Both the position numbers and the translations under genes were made by a program. DNA of 64,000 nt from Solimonas aquatica (GTDB lineage Bacteria; Pseudomonadota; Gammaproteobacteria; Nevskiales; Nevskiaceae), in contig NZ_FOFS01000002.1 in assembly GCF_900111015.1 (NCBI RefSeq), positions 124,001-188,000 on the forward strand, given 5' to 3'. A model generated the notes under the pieces. The model did not search any database and had not been told where the DNA came from. It saw nothing but the letters and a program-made list of their open reading frames with translations. Of the stretch, positions 16,228-24,850 are shown in pieces (the stretch's first letter is position 1; every line of letters starts with the position of its first letter).

Positions 16228-17433
16228 ATGAAGATGAAAAGATCATTGTTGCGTTCTCTGGTGACCGGCGCTCTGGTGCTGGGTGGCTTCTCGGCGCAGG
16301 CCGACGAAGGGCAGGCGTTCGACGATCGCTACTACCTCGCGCCCATGGGGGCAGTGGCGGTGCCGCGTGCCAGCCGCAGCGATGACCAGGCCTATGGCGG
16401 CGCATTGGCCATCGGCAAATCACTGGCCCCGCATCTGGCGGTGGAACTGCTGGGCAACTATCTGCGCTATCAGGGCAAGACCGTCAGCGTGCCCGCCAGC
16501 AGCCCTTGCGGTCTGCTCACACCCTGTCCCGATCAGGTGAGCCGCCTGCCCGGCAAGAGTGTCTGGCTGGGTGGCATCGGCGCCAACTACTATCTGTTCC
16601 GCGACAACGCGGGACTGTTCCTGCACGCCAACCTCCAGGGCGGCGAGAATCTCACTTACAACCTCGGCCTGGGTCTGGATCAGCCGCTGTTCAAGGGCTC
16701 GGGCTATCTGCGCGTGGAAGCGCTCTATCACCGCCAGGCGCGCAACGAAACCGAGCCGCTGCTGCAGGTGGGCCTGCGCATTCCGTTCGGCGCCGCGCCG
16801 GCCCTGGCGCCCGCTGCCGAAGCCGAAGTTGCGGTGGTGCCGGTGGCACAGGACAACGCGGTGGAAACCACCGCTGATGCGGAAACCGCGGCGCCGCCCG
16901 CGCCTGGCGACATCAGCGCCGCCGAGCCCGCCGCCGCCGAACCGAGCCCGGCGGCCGACAGCGCCGCTGTGCCGCCGCCGGCTGCGCCCGCGCCTGCGGT
17001 TACCAAGAAGCCCGCGAAGAAGCGGCGCAAGAAGCCGGCCGCGCCGCCCGCTGCGCCTGCGCCCGCGCCGGTCGTGGTGCCGCCGCCGGCGGCAGCCGCG
17101 CCCGCTCCGCTGCCGCCGCCACCGCCGGTTGCGCCACCGGTCGCCGATGACAAGGAGGACAGTGCCGCGCCGACCGAACCGGCGCCTGCGCCGCTGGGTG
17201 CTACGCGTGCCGCGAACCAGGACGCAACGCCCAGCCGCCCAGCCGCGCGGGAGCGCTCCGGCAACCTGCCCAGCGATGGCTCGGTGCCGACCGAACCGGC
17301 GCCCGCTCCTCCGGGTGGTGCAGGCAGCGCCGCGCCGCAGGCATCCTCTGCAACGGCCGCCAACGTCCGCGCGGAAACGATGGATGACGGCTCGGTGGCC
17401 ACCGAGCCCGCGCCGGCGCCGCCCAAGCCTTGA
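16228..17433 (+). CDS. OmpA-like beta-barrel protein with Pro/Ala-rich tail
   Basis: A 401-residue protein. A signal peptide (to about FSAQA, residue 25) leads into an eight-stranded OmpA-like barrel to about residue 190 (ending VGLRIPFG). Instead of an OmpA peptidoglycan-binding domain it carries a 210-residue low-complexity tail of Ala and Pro. The tail has a basic patch KKPAKKRRKKP near 260-270 and three EPAPAP-type repeats near 316, 355 and 392. Such a tail could span the periplasm. It has its own promoter region after the terminator at 16077-16115. I do not recognise the family beyond the barrel. Confidence 0.7.
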   Translation: MKMKRSLLRSLVTGALVLGGFSAQADEGQAFDDRYYLAPMGAVAVPRASRSDDQAYGGALAIGKSLAPHLAVELLGNYLRYQGKTVSVPASSPCGLLTPCPDQVSRLPGKSVWLGGIGANYYLFRDNAGLFLHANLQGGENLTYNLGLGLDQPLFKGSGYLRVEALYHRQARNETEPLLQVGLRIPFGAAPALAPAAEAEVAVVPVAQDNAVETTADAETAAPPAPGDISAAEPAAAEPSPAADSAAVPPPAAPAPAVTKKPAKKRRKKPAAPPAAPAPAPVVVPPPAAAAPAPLPPPPPVAPPVADDKEDSAAPTEPAPAPLGATRAANQDATPSRPAARERSGNLPSDGSVPTEPAPAPPGGAGSAAPQASSATAANVRAETMDDGSVATEPAPAPPKP

Positions 17434-17527
17434 GGCGCTGAACGCGGGCGGGCGGCTGCAGACCGGCCTTGCAGGTGTCGCGATGTTTGATTGATTGGAG
17501 AGGCGCTGATCATCAAGGAGCATCACC

Positions 17528-18496
17528 ATGAGCAAAGGCAGCACCCGCCCGCCGCGCCGTTTCGCGGTGCGCCAGCAGGCGCGAGGTTTTCTGCTCTGCT
17601 GCGCGCTGCTCCGGGCCTGGCCTGCGCTGGCGGATGACACCTTTCTGGATCAGGCCGCCGAGCGCGGCATCGTCGTCGAGAGTGCGGTCGAAGTCTGGAA
17701 TCAGGAAGGCGCCGCATGGCCGCGCTGGAATGCGCATGATCCCCACAGCCGGCTCAGGCCCGACTATCGCGACTGGCGCGATTTCATGCGTGACTATGGC
17801 GAACCCGGTCATGCCCAGGGTGCGCTCGATTTCGTGCACGTCGTCAATCGTGGCATGGGCGCGCTGGCGAAGTTCGTGTACCTGCTGGAGCAGGTGCCGG
17901 TCTCGAGCCTGAGACGCGACGAGCAGCTGGCCTACTGGCTGAATCTGCACAATGCCCGCGCCGTGGAGCTGACCGCAGCCTCGCTGCGCACGATCTCCGA
18001 AGACGACGAGACCACGCGCGAGCTGGTGCTGGGCGAAAAATGGCGGGAGAAGTCGCTGACGGTGGAGGGCGAGGCGCTGTCGCTGGTCGATATCGAACGG
18101 CGCATCGTGATGCGGCAGTGGCCGGACCCGCGCGTGCAATACGGCCTGTACATGCCGGCGATGGGCGCGCCCGGCGTGCCGCAAACGGCTTTCACCGGCG
18201 CCACGGTCTGGAAACGCCTGGGCGAGCGCGCGCATGACTTCATCAACTCGCGGCGTGCCACCGAATTCTACGAGGGGCAGCTCTACGTTTCGGCGCTGTA
18301 CTTCTGGGACCAGGGCCTGTTTCCCAACGATGCCGCGGTGATCGCGCATCTGCGCGCCTACGCCGATGCGCCGCTGAAAAGCCGTCTGGCCAAGGTGCGC
18401 AAAGTGAGCGCCACCTATTTCAACTGGCGCATCAATTCCTTCAACAGCGGCTACGACCGCCACCAGGATCGCCTGGGCGGCGGCAGTCCGCTGTAA
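17528..18496 (+). CDS. DUF547 domain protein, secreted
   Basis: A 322-residue protein with a signal peptide (hydrophobic FLLCCALLRAWPALA) and the DUF547 core around WLNLHNARAVELT, residues 137-149. The start ATG 17528 has AAGGAG eight bases upstream. It follows the barrel gene by 94 nt on the same strand. DUF547 proteins are common periplasmic or membrane-associated proteins of unknown activity; a papain-like fold has been suggested but I see no basis to assign a reaction. Its place suggests it belongs to the envelope module. Confidence 0.85.
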   Translation: MSKGSTRPPRRFAVRQQARGFLLCCALLRAWPALADDTFLDQAAERGIVVESAVEVWNQEGAAWPRWNAHDPHSRLRPDYRDWRDFMRDYGEPGHAQGALDFVHVVNRGMGALAKFVYLLEQVPVSSLRRDEQLAYWLNLHNARAVELTAASLRTISEDDETTRELVLGEKWREKSLTVEGEALSLVDIERRIVMRQWPDPRVQYGLYMPAMGAPGVPQTAFTGATVWKRLGERAHDFINSRRATEFYEGQLYVSALYFWDQGLFPNDAAVIAHLRAYADAPLKSRLAKVRKVSATYFNWRINSFNSGYDRHQDRLGGGSPL

Positions 18497-18510
18497 GCGC
18501 GGACTGCCGC
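18480..18510. terminator. Hairpin between convergent DUF547 and activator genes
   Basis: A perfect 12-bp stem (GCGGCAGTCCGC / GCGGACTGCCGC) with a 7-nt loop spans the DUF547 stop codon and lies 17 nt from the end of activator copy 2 on the other strand. There is no T run. The position between convergent genes fits a bidirectional terminator or 3' stabiliser. Confidence 0.5.
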
Positions 18511-18526
18511 TGCGCTCAGCGCTGCT

Positions 18527-20314
18527 TCACGAGCGCCGCCGGAACAGGTCCGCCAGACCGAGCTTGTTGGCGCGATATGCCAGCTGCGCACGGGTGATGC
18601 CCAGCTCGTGCGCGGCGGCCGAGAGATTGCCGCGATGCCGCTCGATGGCCATCCGGATCGCGTCCGACTGCTGCTGCGTGTCCAGCCAGGCCGAGTCATC
18701 GGCACTCTTGTGCAGCGGCTCGTCTTCCGGCTCCGCAGGCACGTGCGCCGCCGGCTCCGGGGTCTCGGGCGTGTGCGTCGTGGCGCAGGCCTTGGCCGCG
18801 CGCGCCGGCATTTTCTGCGTGTGCAGCTCAGGCAGGTGACAGGCGTCCACCGGGCTGCCGTCCTGCGCCAGAATCACCGCACGCTCGATGACGTTTTCCA
18901 GCTCGCGGACATTGCCCGGCCAGCTGTGCGAGAGCAGCAGATCGATGGCGCGGTCGGTGAAGCCGGGAACGTTGCGTCGATGACGCAGGCACATGCGCTC
19001 CAGGAAATAACTCATCAGCAGCGAGACGTCTTCCTGGCGCTCGCGCAGCGGCGGAATCTGCACCGGGTAGACATTGAGGCGGTAGTAGAGATCCTCGCGG
19101 AAGCGCTTCTGCGCCACGGCTGCGCGCAGATCTTCATTGGTGGCGGCGATGATGCGCACATCCACCATGCGCAGGCGGCTGTCGCCCACGCGTTCGATCT
19201 CGCCTTCCTGCACGGCGCGCAGCAGCTTGCTCTGCGCCGGCAGGCTCAGGCAGCCCAGCTCGTCCAGGAACAGCGTGCCGCCATTGGCACGTTCGAAGCG
19301 CCCGGGCCGGCTGCTGATGGCGCCGGTGAAGGCGCCCTTCTCCACGCCGAACAGCTCGGCTTCGATCAGCTGCTCGGGAATCGCCGCGCAGTTGACCGCC
19401 ACGAAAGGCTTGTCGGCGCGCGAGCTTTCGCCGTGCAGGGCGCGGGCGAACATCTCCTTGCCCACGCCGCTTTCGCCCAGAATCAGCACCGGCGCATCGG
19501 TCGGTGCCACGCGCTTGATGGTGTGGCAGACAATGTTGAAACCCGGCGAGGCGCCCACCAGCGCGCGTGACTGCGTGCGGCGGCTGCCGGTGGAGGTATC
19601 AATTTTCAAGGCGGTCTGCGCCACCACGTTCTTCTTGCTGCCGTAGTCCACCACCGGCTTGGCGACGAAGGACTGTGCGCGCAGGAACTGCAGATCCTCC
19701 TCGGCGTCCGCCCATTCCTCGGCCGGCTTGCCGACGATGCGGCAGGCGGCAAAGCCCTGTGCCTTGCATTCGACTTCGCGATACAGGATGGCGCGACCCA
19801 TGAAGGCACTGGCATAGCCGCAGGCGTAGCCGATCTGCATCCAGCACACCGCTTCCGGCCCCACGCCGTAAGCGGCGACATGGGCTTCGGCTTCGATGGA
19901 TTCGCGCCACAGGAATTCGCCGTAGTGATGGCCGCGCTCCACGTCGATCTCGACGCGCACCGGCTCCACCGTGACGATGCCTTCCAGCGCATGCAGCTGC
20001 GGGCCCACCGCATAGCGCTCGAAATAAGTCATGTCGGCGCGGATTTTCTTGGCCAGCTCGGCGTCGCGGCTGCCGGACAGATAACCCATGCGGGTGAAGA
20101 TGCCGCGCGCCGAGGCCAGGCCGATGGTCTCGATGATCTCCTGCCGCAGTGTCCCGAAGGCGTCGGTATGCAGCAGGAACATGCGCTTGGTATCGAGCCA
20201 GATATGGCCCGACTCCGGCGCAAACCGCAGTCTCGACAGCAGGTCTTCCCGCTCCAGCTTGTGAAACGCTTCCCCTTGCGGAGCTCCGCTGACTGCGGAG
20301 AATGAACTTTTCAT
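18527..20314 (-). CDS. Sigma-54-dependent activator, XylR/DmpR/TbuT family (copy 2)
   Basis: A 595-residue paralogue of the protein at 6013-7800 with the same architecture: XylR_N, V4R, AAA+ (GESGVGKE, GAFTGA, GTLFLDELG) and a Fis-type HTH ending RANKLGLADLFRRRS. I start it at ATG 20314 because AGGAGGGAGAAG stands directly before it; the upstream in-frame extension to 20449 has no such site. Differences from copy 1 lie mainly in the first 15 residues and in the linker before the HTH. It converges on the envelope module, so either activator could drive the promoter at 8102. Confidence 0.94.
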   Translation of the reverse strand: MKSSFSAVSGAPQGEAFHKLEREDLLSRLRFAPESGHIWLDTKRMFLLHTDAFGTLRQEIIETIGLASARGIFTRMGYLSGSRDAELAKKIRADMTYFERYAVGPQLHALEGIVTVEPVRVEIDVERGHHYGEFLWRESIEAEAHVAAYGVGPEAVCWMQIGYACGYASAFMGRAILYREVECKAQGFAACRIVGKPAEEWADAEEDLQFLRAQSFVAKPVVDYGSKKNVVAQTALKIDTSTGSRRTQSRALVGASPGFNIVCHTIKRVAPTDAPVLILGESGVGKEMFARALHGESSRADKPFVAVNCAAIPEQLIEAELFGVEKGAFTGAISSRPGRFERANGGTLFLDELGCLSLPAQSKLLRAVQEGEIERVGDSRLRMVDVRIIAATNEDLRAAVAQKRFREDLYYRLNVYPVQIPPLRERQEDVSLLMSYFLERMCLRHRRNVPGFTDRAIDLLLSHSWPGNVRELENVIERAVILAQDGSPVDACHLPELHTQKMPARAAKACATTHTPETPEPAAHVPAEPEDEPLHKSADDSAWLDTQQQSDAIRMAIERHRGNLSAAAHELGITRAQLAYRANKLGLADLFRRRS

Positions 20315-20441
20315 CTTCTCCCTCCTGCGTGCCTGCCATTCCGTGGCAGACATCGTTTTTGTGTCAGCAAACTTCGGCGTCGGGTCTGCCGTTGCCGGCC
20401 GCCGGTGCTGCTCGTTTTTATTGACGAAGTAACCCGAGCCG

Positions 20442-20470
20442 AATATCAAACTTTTACGTTAAATTTTCAA
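20442..20470 (-). promoter_or_regulatory. Candidate sigma-70 promoter for activator copy 2
   Basis: On the minus strand TTGAAA (20470-20465) and GATATT (20447-20442) are separated by 17 bases. They match the -35 well and the -10 moderately. The site lies about 130 nt upstream of the start at 20314 in an AT-rich patch of an otherwise GC-rich region. The remaining bases between 20471 and 20770 hold no gene that I can support. Confidence 0.4.
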
Positions 20471-20770
20471 CCCTATTTTGGGGCGGGGAATACGGTAGGG
20501 GGCGTGGTGTCGGGTAAGGCCTGACAGGATTGGTCTCGTCGTCTGTGCCGGAAATTCCGCTTGACGGCCGAACGCCGTCGCAGCCGGGTGCGCAGCTTTC
20601 GGATTTCAGAGGCTTGCGGCGAGGCGTGCGCAGGGCCCGCAGCCGGCTGGCGCGGCGAAAATGAGGCAGCCGGTGTTGTGGCGGTCCGGCAGCTGCCCCG
20701 CAGGGAGGCGGACCGCGAGGGGCTGTGTCGCGGGCGGACCTCTTGCAGGCCCGCCCGGATCATCAGCGGA

Positions 20771-21217
20771 TCAGGCCGTTTCGCCGTCCAGCGCCGCCAG
20801 CCGTGCCACGGCCTCGCGCTTGCCCAGGGAACGGATCGCCGCAAGCTTCTGCACCTGAGCCTGACGCGGCGTGGCCTTCTGCGCTTCCCACTTGTAGACG
20901 GACTGGCCGCTGGCGCCGATCAGGCGGCCAAAATCCTCGGCGCTCAGATCCAGGCGCGCGCGCAGCGAGCGCAGCCCCTTGGCGGAAAAGCGGGTCTTCT
21001 CGGAGGTGGCCGGGGCTTCATCACTGCCTTTGCCAGGTTTGACGCCGCGCCGCAGCTGTTTGAGCTCGCGCTCCAGTGCGCCGAGTTTCTGCTTCAGAGC
21101 CGAGATTTCCTTCTTCTGCGATTTGTGATTGGCCAGCAGCGGAGACAGATGCTGGCGAATCGCCTTGCGCGACAGGCGGGCGATCTCGGTTTTGAAGACG
21201 GCGGCGATATTGGTCAT
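20771..21217 (-). CDS. Small coiled-coil/HTH (XRE-like) protein
   Basis: A 148-residue protein. Residues 1-60 are charged and helical, with a likely coiled coil (SQKKEISALKQKLGALEREL). Residues 78-125 form a lambda-repressor-like HTH (LRSLRARLDLSAEDFGRLIG, then SGQSVYKWE). I start it at ATG 21217, which has AGGAA seven bases upstream; the open frame continues to 21283 but lacks a site there. It is probably a DNA-binding regulator of unknown target. It stands alone between activator copy 2 and the acyl-CoA ligase operon. Confidence 0.75.
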   Translation of the reverse strand: MTNIAAVFKTEIARLSRKAIRQHLSPLLANHKSQKKEISALKQKLGALERELKQLRRGVKPGKGSDEAPATSEKTRFSAKGLRSLRARLDLSAEDFGRLIGASGQSVYKWEAQKATPRQAQVQKLAAIRSLGKREAVARLAALDGETA

Positions 21218-21619
21218 GCGGGGTTCCTGAACCAATGCTTTGACTGATGGGCGGGGCGCAACGCCTGGGCATTGTATGTCCATTTTTGTCTTTCACGCTG
21301 CCGCCGGCCCGGGGGTGCCATCGTCCCCAAGGCTGCCGTAAACACCATCACCTTGAGGCTGCACGATGCCGCCGTGCGCTTCAGGCGGCCTCGTGCCCGC
21401 CGCCTTGCCAGGGGCCTGCAGCGGTGGGCGCGAGGCCAGAGCGCTTGCGCGTGCGACAGATTGCATGGGTTTGATCCGAGGCAGAGCTTGTTGACGCGCA
21501 AGCGTCACAGTCGTTTGTGCCCGTCAGGAGATTGTTTCCACCGCGATCGAACGCGCGGAACTGCCATGCCCTTGCCAAGCGAAAGGCAAAGGACGGCGAT
21601 AAGCTTTTGCATCGCCCTG
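21218..21619. other. Intergenic region, no supported gene
   Basis: About 400 bases lie between the HTH gene and the end of the ligase gene. I see a perfect 6-bp hairpin at 21492-21507 (TGACGC / GCGTCA) and a weaker one just after the ligase stop (GGCGAT / ATCGCC, 21595-21616). Open frames here on either strand are only continuations of frames antisense to real genes. The HTH gene promoter should lie near 21230-21300, but I cannot place it. Confidence 0.5.
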
Positions 21620-23134
21620 CTAGAGGTTTTCGAACAACTCGCGCAGCGCCCGGCGATCGATTTTCAGGGAGGGGTTGCGCGGCAGCTGCGTCACGAAGCG
21701 CCAGTGCACGGGCAGGTGCGTGGCCAGCAGCAGACGGCGCAGATGGCTTTCCAGTTCGGCAATTCCGGGCTCGGGCGCGTCCGCCTTGAGACGCAGCGCC
21801 GCCGCCGGCACCTGCCCCAGGCGCGCATCGCTGACGCCCACCACCGCCGCTTCGGCGATGGCCTCGTGCTGCAGCAGCGCGCGCTCGATGGTTTCCGGCA
21901 GCAGCTTGAAGCCGCCGCGCATGATTGCGCCGTCGGCGCGGCCGCGCAGGAACAGAAAACCGTCTTCATCGATGACGCCCAGATCCGAGGTGCGGATCCA
22001 TTCCGGCGGCAGGCGCGGCGAAATCACTTCCAGCAGGCCTTCCTGTCCCGGCGGCAGGGGTGCGTCGGTCTGGGCATCGACGATGCGCAGGCTGGCGCCG
22101 GGCAGCGGCCGGCCCACGCTGCCGAACTTCGCCTCGCCCCATTGCGCGTGCAGCTCGGCGCTCATCGCGCAGACGGGGCCTGCGAATTCGGTGGCGCCGT
22201 AGGACAGCAGCACGGCGATGCCGTATTGCTGCTCGAAGCGGCGCTGCAGCGCTGGGTCCAGCGGCGCGGCGCCGGTGCCGAAGTAACGCATCGGTCCCAG
22301 TTCCTCGCGCGGCGGTTGCGCGTCGAGAATCATCTGGATCACGGCCGGCGGACCGCCGCCCATCGTCGGCTGATACTCGCGCACGTACGCACGCCAGGCG
22401 TCCAGGGAAAAACGTTCCAGCAGCAGCGCGCGCTGGCCACGCAGCAGCGCCGGCAGCATGGCGTAAATGCCGGTGATATTGCCGATGGGGAAGAACAGCA
22501 GCGCGGGAGCTTCCTGCGCGATCTGCGCTTCACGCTCCGGCGCCAGGCGCGGCGCGACGTGGTGCCGTGCCAGCAATTCCTGCGAAACCGCAAAGGGCTT
22601 GGGCGCGCCGGTGGTGCCGCTGGTATGAATCTGGATCTGCGGCGGCAGCGGGTCCTGCGCAGGGCAGGGCGGACAGCGTTCGAAGCCGGGGAGCGCCAGC
22701 GCGTCCATGTTCTCCATGGCGATGGCCGCGGCGCCCTGTTCTTGCAGCACCGCACGCACTGCCGCGCTGAAATCGCGTGCGGCGGCCATCACCACCGGCG
22801 AGCCGAAGCGCTGCAGATCACGCGCCATGCCCTCGCCGGACTGGAAGCTGTAGATCATGCGCACGCTGCGGCCGCTGGCGATCAGGCCCAGCAGCGCCGC
22901 CACCGCCTCCGGCTGATTGCGCGCGATCAGGCTCACCGGCGCTTGAGGCGGCGCGCCGCTGGCGCGCAGCAGGGCGTCGATGCGCAGCGTCAGGCGCCGC
23001 AGCTCGCTCCAGTCGTGCCAGTGGTTTTCGAAGCATAGGGCCGCGCGCTGCGCAGGACGCGCCAGCGCGGTGCGCGCCATCTGCGCCAGCGTCATGCCGG
23101 GCTGCACGGCGCCGTCGAGGGTCGGAGTGCTCAT
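21620..23134 (-). CDS. AMP-forming acyl-CoA ligase (ANL superfamily)
   Basis: A 504-residue adenylate-forming enzyme. The P-loop is HTSGTTGAPK near 170-180. The aromatic/A5 motif is YGATEF. The hinge region is TSDLGVIDEDGFLFLRGRADGAIMRGG, shown here by its core TSDLG, and the catalytic-lysine region is NPSLKIDRRAL near the C-terminus. It activates a carboxylic acid with ATP and CoA. It lies 78 nt downstream of a second ligase and behind an aldehyde dehydrogenase, so alcohol/aldehyde-derived acids are the likely substrates. The chain or ring specificity cannot be read from the sequence. Confidence 0.9.
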   Translation of the reverse strand: MSTPTLDGAVQPGMTLAQMARTALARPAQRAALCFENHWHDWSELRRLTLRIDALLRASGAPPQAPVSLIARNQPEAVAALLGLIASGRSVRMIYSFQSGEGMARDLQRFGSPVVMAAARDFSAAVRAVLQEQGAAAIAMENMDALALPGFERCPPCPAQDPLPPQIQIHTSGTTGAPKPFAVSQELLARHHVAPRLAPEREAQIAQEAPALLFFPIGNITGIYAMLPALLRGQRALLLERFSLDAWRAYVREYQPTMGGGPPAVIQMILDAQPPREELGPMRYFGTGAAPLDPALQRRFEQQYGIAVLLSYGATEFAGPVCAMSAELHAQWGEAKFGSVGRPLPGASLRIVDAQTDAPLPPGQEGLLEVISPRLPPEWIRTSDLGVIDEDGFLFLRGRADGAIMRGGFKLLPETIERALLQHEAIAEAAVVGVSDARLGQVPAAALRLKADAPEPGIAELESHLRRLLLATHLPVHWRFVTQLPRNPSLKIDRRALRELFENL

Positions 23135-23212
23135 GCCGGCGATTGTAGCCGGCGGCAGGGACGTTCCTGACGAGGCGAAAGGGCGGGTATGCCCTTTTGC
23201 CTGCCGTTCCCG

Positions 23213-24769
23213 CTAGGCCACGGCGCGTGCGCGGTCCTGCCAGAACGGCGCACGCAGCTCGGTCTTGAGAATCTTGCCGGCGCCGGACAGCGGCAGGGCC
23301 TCGCGCAGTTCCAGGCTGCGCGGGCACTTGTAGCCGGCGATGTGCTCGCGGCAGAAGGCGTAGAGCGCTTCCTGCGTCAGCGTCGCGCCGCTCTTGAGCA
23401 CCACGGCGGCGTGCACCTTCTCGCCCATTTCCTCGCAGGGAATGCCGATCACCGCGCAGGCCGCCACCGCCGGATGGCGGGCGATGGCGTTCTCCACTTC
23501 CACGGAGTAGATGTTCTCGCCGCCGGAGATGATCATGTCCTTGAGCCGGTCGACGATGAACACATAACCGTGCGGGTCCATGTAGCCCATGTCGCCGGTG
23601 TGCATCCAGCCGCCGCGCAAGGCCTGCGCGCTGGCCTCTGCCTTGTTGAGATAGCCGCTCATGAGATTGGGGCCGCGCGCGATGATCTCGCCGACCTGGC
23701 CGCGCGGCAGCTCGCGGTCCTGATCGTCGACGATGCGGATCTGCACATGCAGGGCGGCGCGTCCGCCGGAAGCCAGGCGACCCGGCTGGCGATGCTCCGG
23801 ACGATGCTGCGCAAACGGCAGCACGGTCATCACCGCCGCCGTTTCGGTCATGCCGTAGACCTGCATCAGGCTGGCCGAGGGCAGGGCCTGCATGGCGCGG
23901 TCCAGCACCGCCTCGGAAGCCGGCGAGGCGCCGTACATCACGCGCTGCACGCTGCGGGTGTCACGGCGCACGGTGTCGGGATGATCGACCAGCATCTGGA
24001 TCATGGTCGGCACCAGCAGCAGATCGCTGATGCGCTCCTGCTCGATCAGGTCCAGCACCGTTTCCGGCTTGAAGGCCGGCAGCATCACATGCCGGCCGCC
24101 GCGCAGCAGCAGGCAGGTGGTCAGCATCATGTCGGCGAGATGGAACATCGGCGCCGCGTGCAGGCCCACCGCGCCGTCCGGCAGCGCGCCTTCGCCCAGC
24201 AGCGCCAGCGCCGAGCTGCACACGGCGCGATGCGTGAGCATCACGCCCTTGGGCGCGCCGGTGGTGCCGCCGGTGTAGAAAATGCCCAGCAGGGCGTCGC
24301 CGCCGGCTTCGGCATCGGCAATCGGCGCGTGTTGCGCAATCAGATCCTCGTGGCGATGCCCGCCGAATGGCGGCGATGCCTCCCCCATCATCACCACGGT
24401 GCGCAGATACATGGCGCCGTCGAGCAGGGCTTCGACCTGCGGCGCGAAGTGATCATCGATGAACAGCGCGACGCACTCGCTGTCCTGCAGCGAGTAGATG
24501 ATCTCGGCATTGCTCCAGCGGAAATTGGCGGGGTTGACCACCGCGCCCAGCCAGGCGATCGCCAGATACGCTTCCAGATAGCGGTCGGAGTTCAGCGCCA
24601 GGATCGCCACGCGGTCGCCTTCACGCACGCCGCGCGCCGCAAGCCCGGCGGCCAGGCGCGCGACACGATCCGCCAGCTGCGCGAAGCTCTGCCGGCGTCC
24701 CTGGCAGACCGTGGCGATGGCATCGGGCTGTTGCTGCACCGCGCGGTGCAAACCCTGGGTGAACTGCAT
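23213..24769 (-). CDS. AMP-forming acyl-CoA synthetase (fatty-acid/aromatic type)
   Basis: A 518-residue ANL enzyme with FYTGGTTGAPKG (P-loop), YGMTET (A5), HTGDMGYMD (A7), VDRLKDMIISGGENIYSVEVE (A8, core GGENIYSVEVE) and the C-terminal lysine in GAGKILKTEL. I start it at ATG 24769, which has GGAGAAG upstream; the frame is open to 24841. Closest in style to medium/long-chain or feruloyl-type CoA synthetases. It sits between the aldehyde dehydrogenase and the other ligase in a three-gene minus-strand operon. Confidence 0.92.
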   Translation of the reverse strand: MQFTQGLHRAVQQQPDAIATVCQGRRQSFAQLADRVARLAAGLAARGVREGDRVAILALNSDRYLEAYLAIAWLGAVVNPANFRWSNAEIIYSLQDSECVALFIDDHFAPQVEALLDGAMYLRTVVMMGEASPPFGGHRHEDLIAQHAPIADAEAGGDALLGIFYTGGTTGAPKGVMLTHRAVCSSALALLGEGALPDGAVGLHAAPMFHLADMMLTTCLLLRGGRHVMLPAFKPETVLDLIEQERISDLLLVPTMIQMLVDHPDTVRRDTRSVQRVMYGASPASEAVLDRAMQALPSASLMQVYGMTETAAVMTVLPFAQHRPEHRQPGRLASGGRAALHVQIRIVDDQDRELPRGQVGEIIARGPNLMSGYLNKAEASAQALRGGWMHTGDMGYMDPHGYVFIVDRLKDMIISGGENIYSVEVENAIARHPAVAACAVIGIPCEEMGEKVHAAVVLKSGATLTQEALYAFCREHIAGYKCPRSLELREALPLSGAGKILKTELRAPFWQDRARAVA

Positions 24770-24850
24770 ACCGCTTCTCCGTCTTGTTATACAAAGCCCT
24801 GGCCGCGCGCCCGGCTGAGGCCGGGCGCGCGGGATGCGCATGCTACGCGA

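Noticed and set aside
21272-23038. 588-codon plus-strand open frame over the ligase gene
   Set aside because: It is antisense to an acyl-CoA ligase with all core motifs, and its start lies in unremarkable intergenic DNA.
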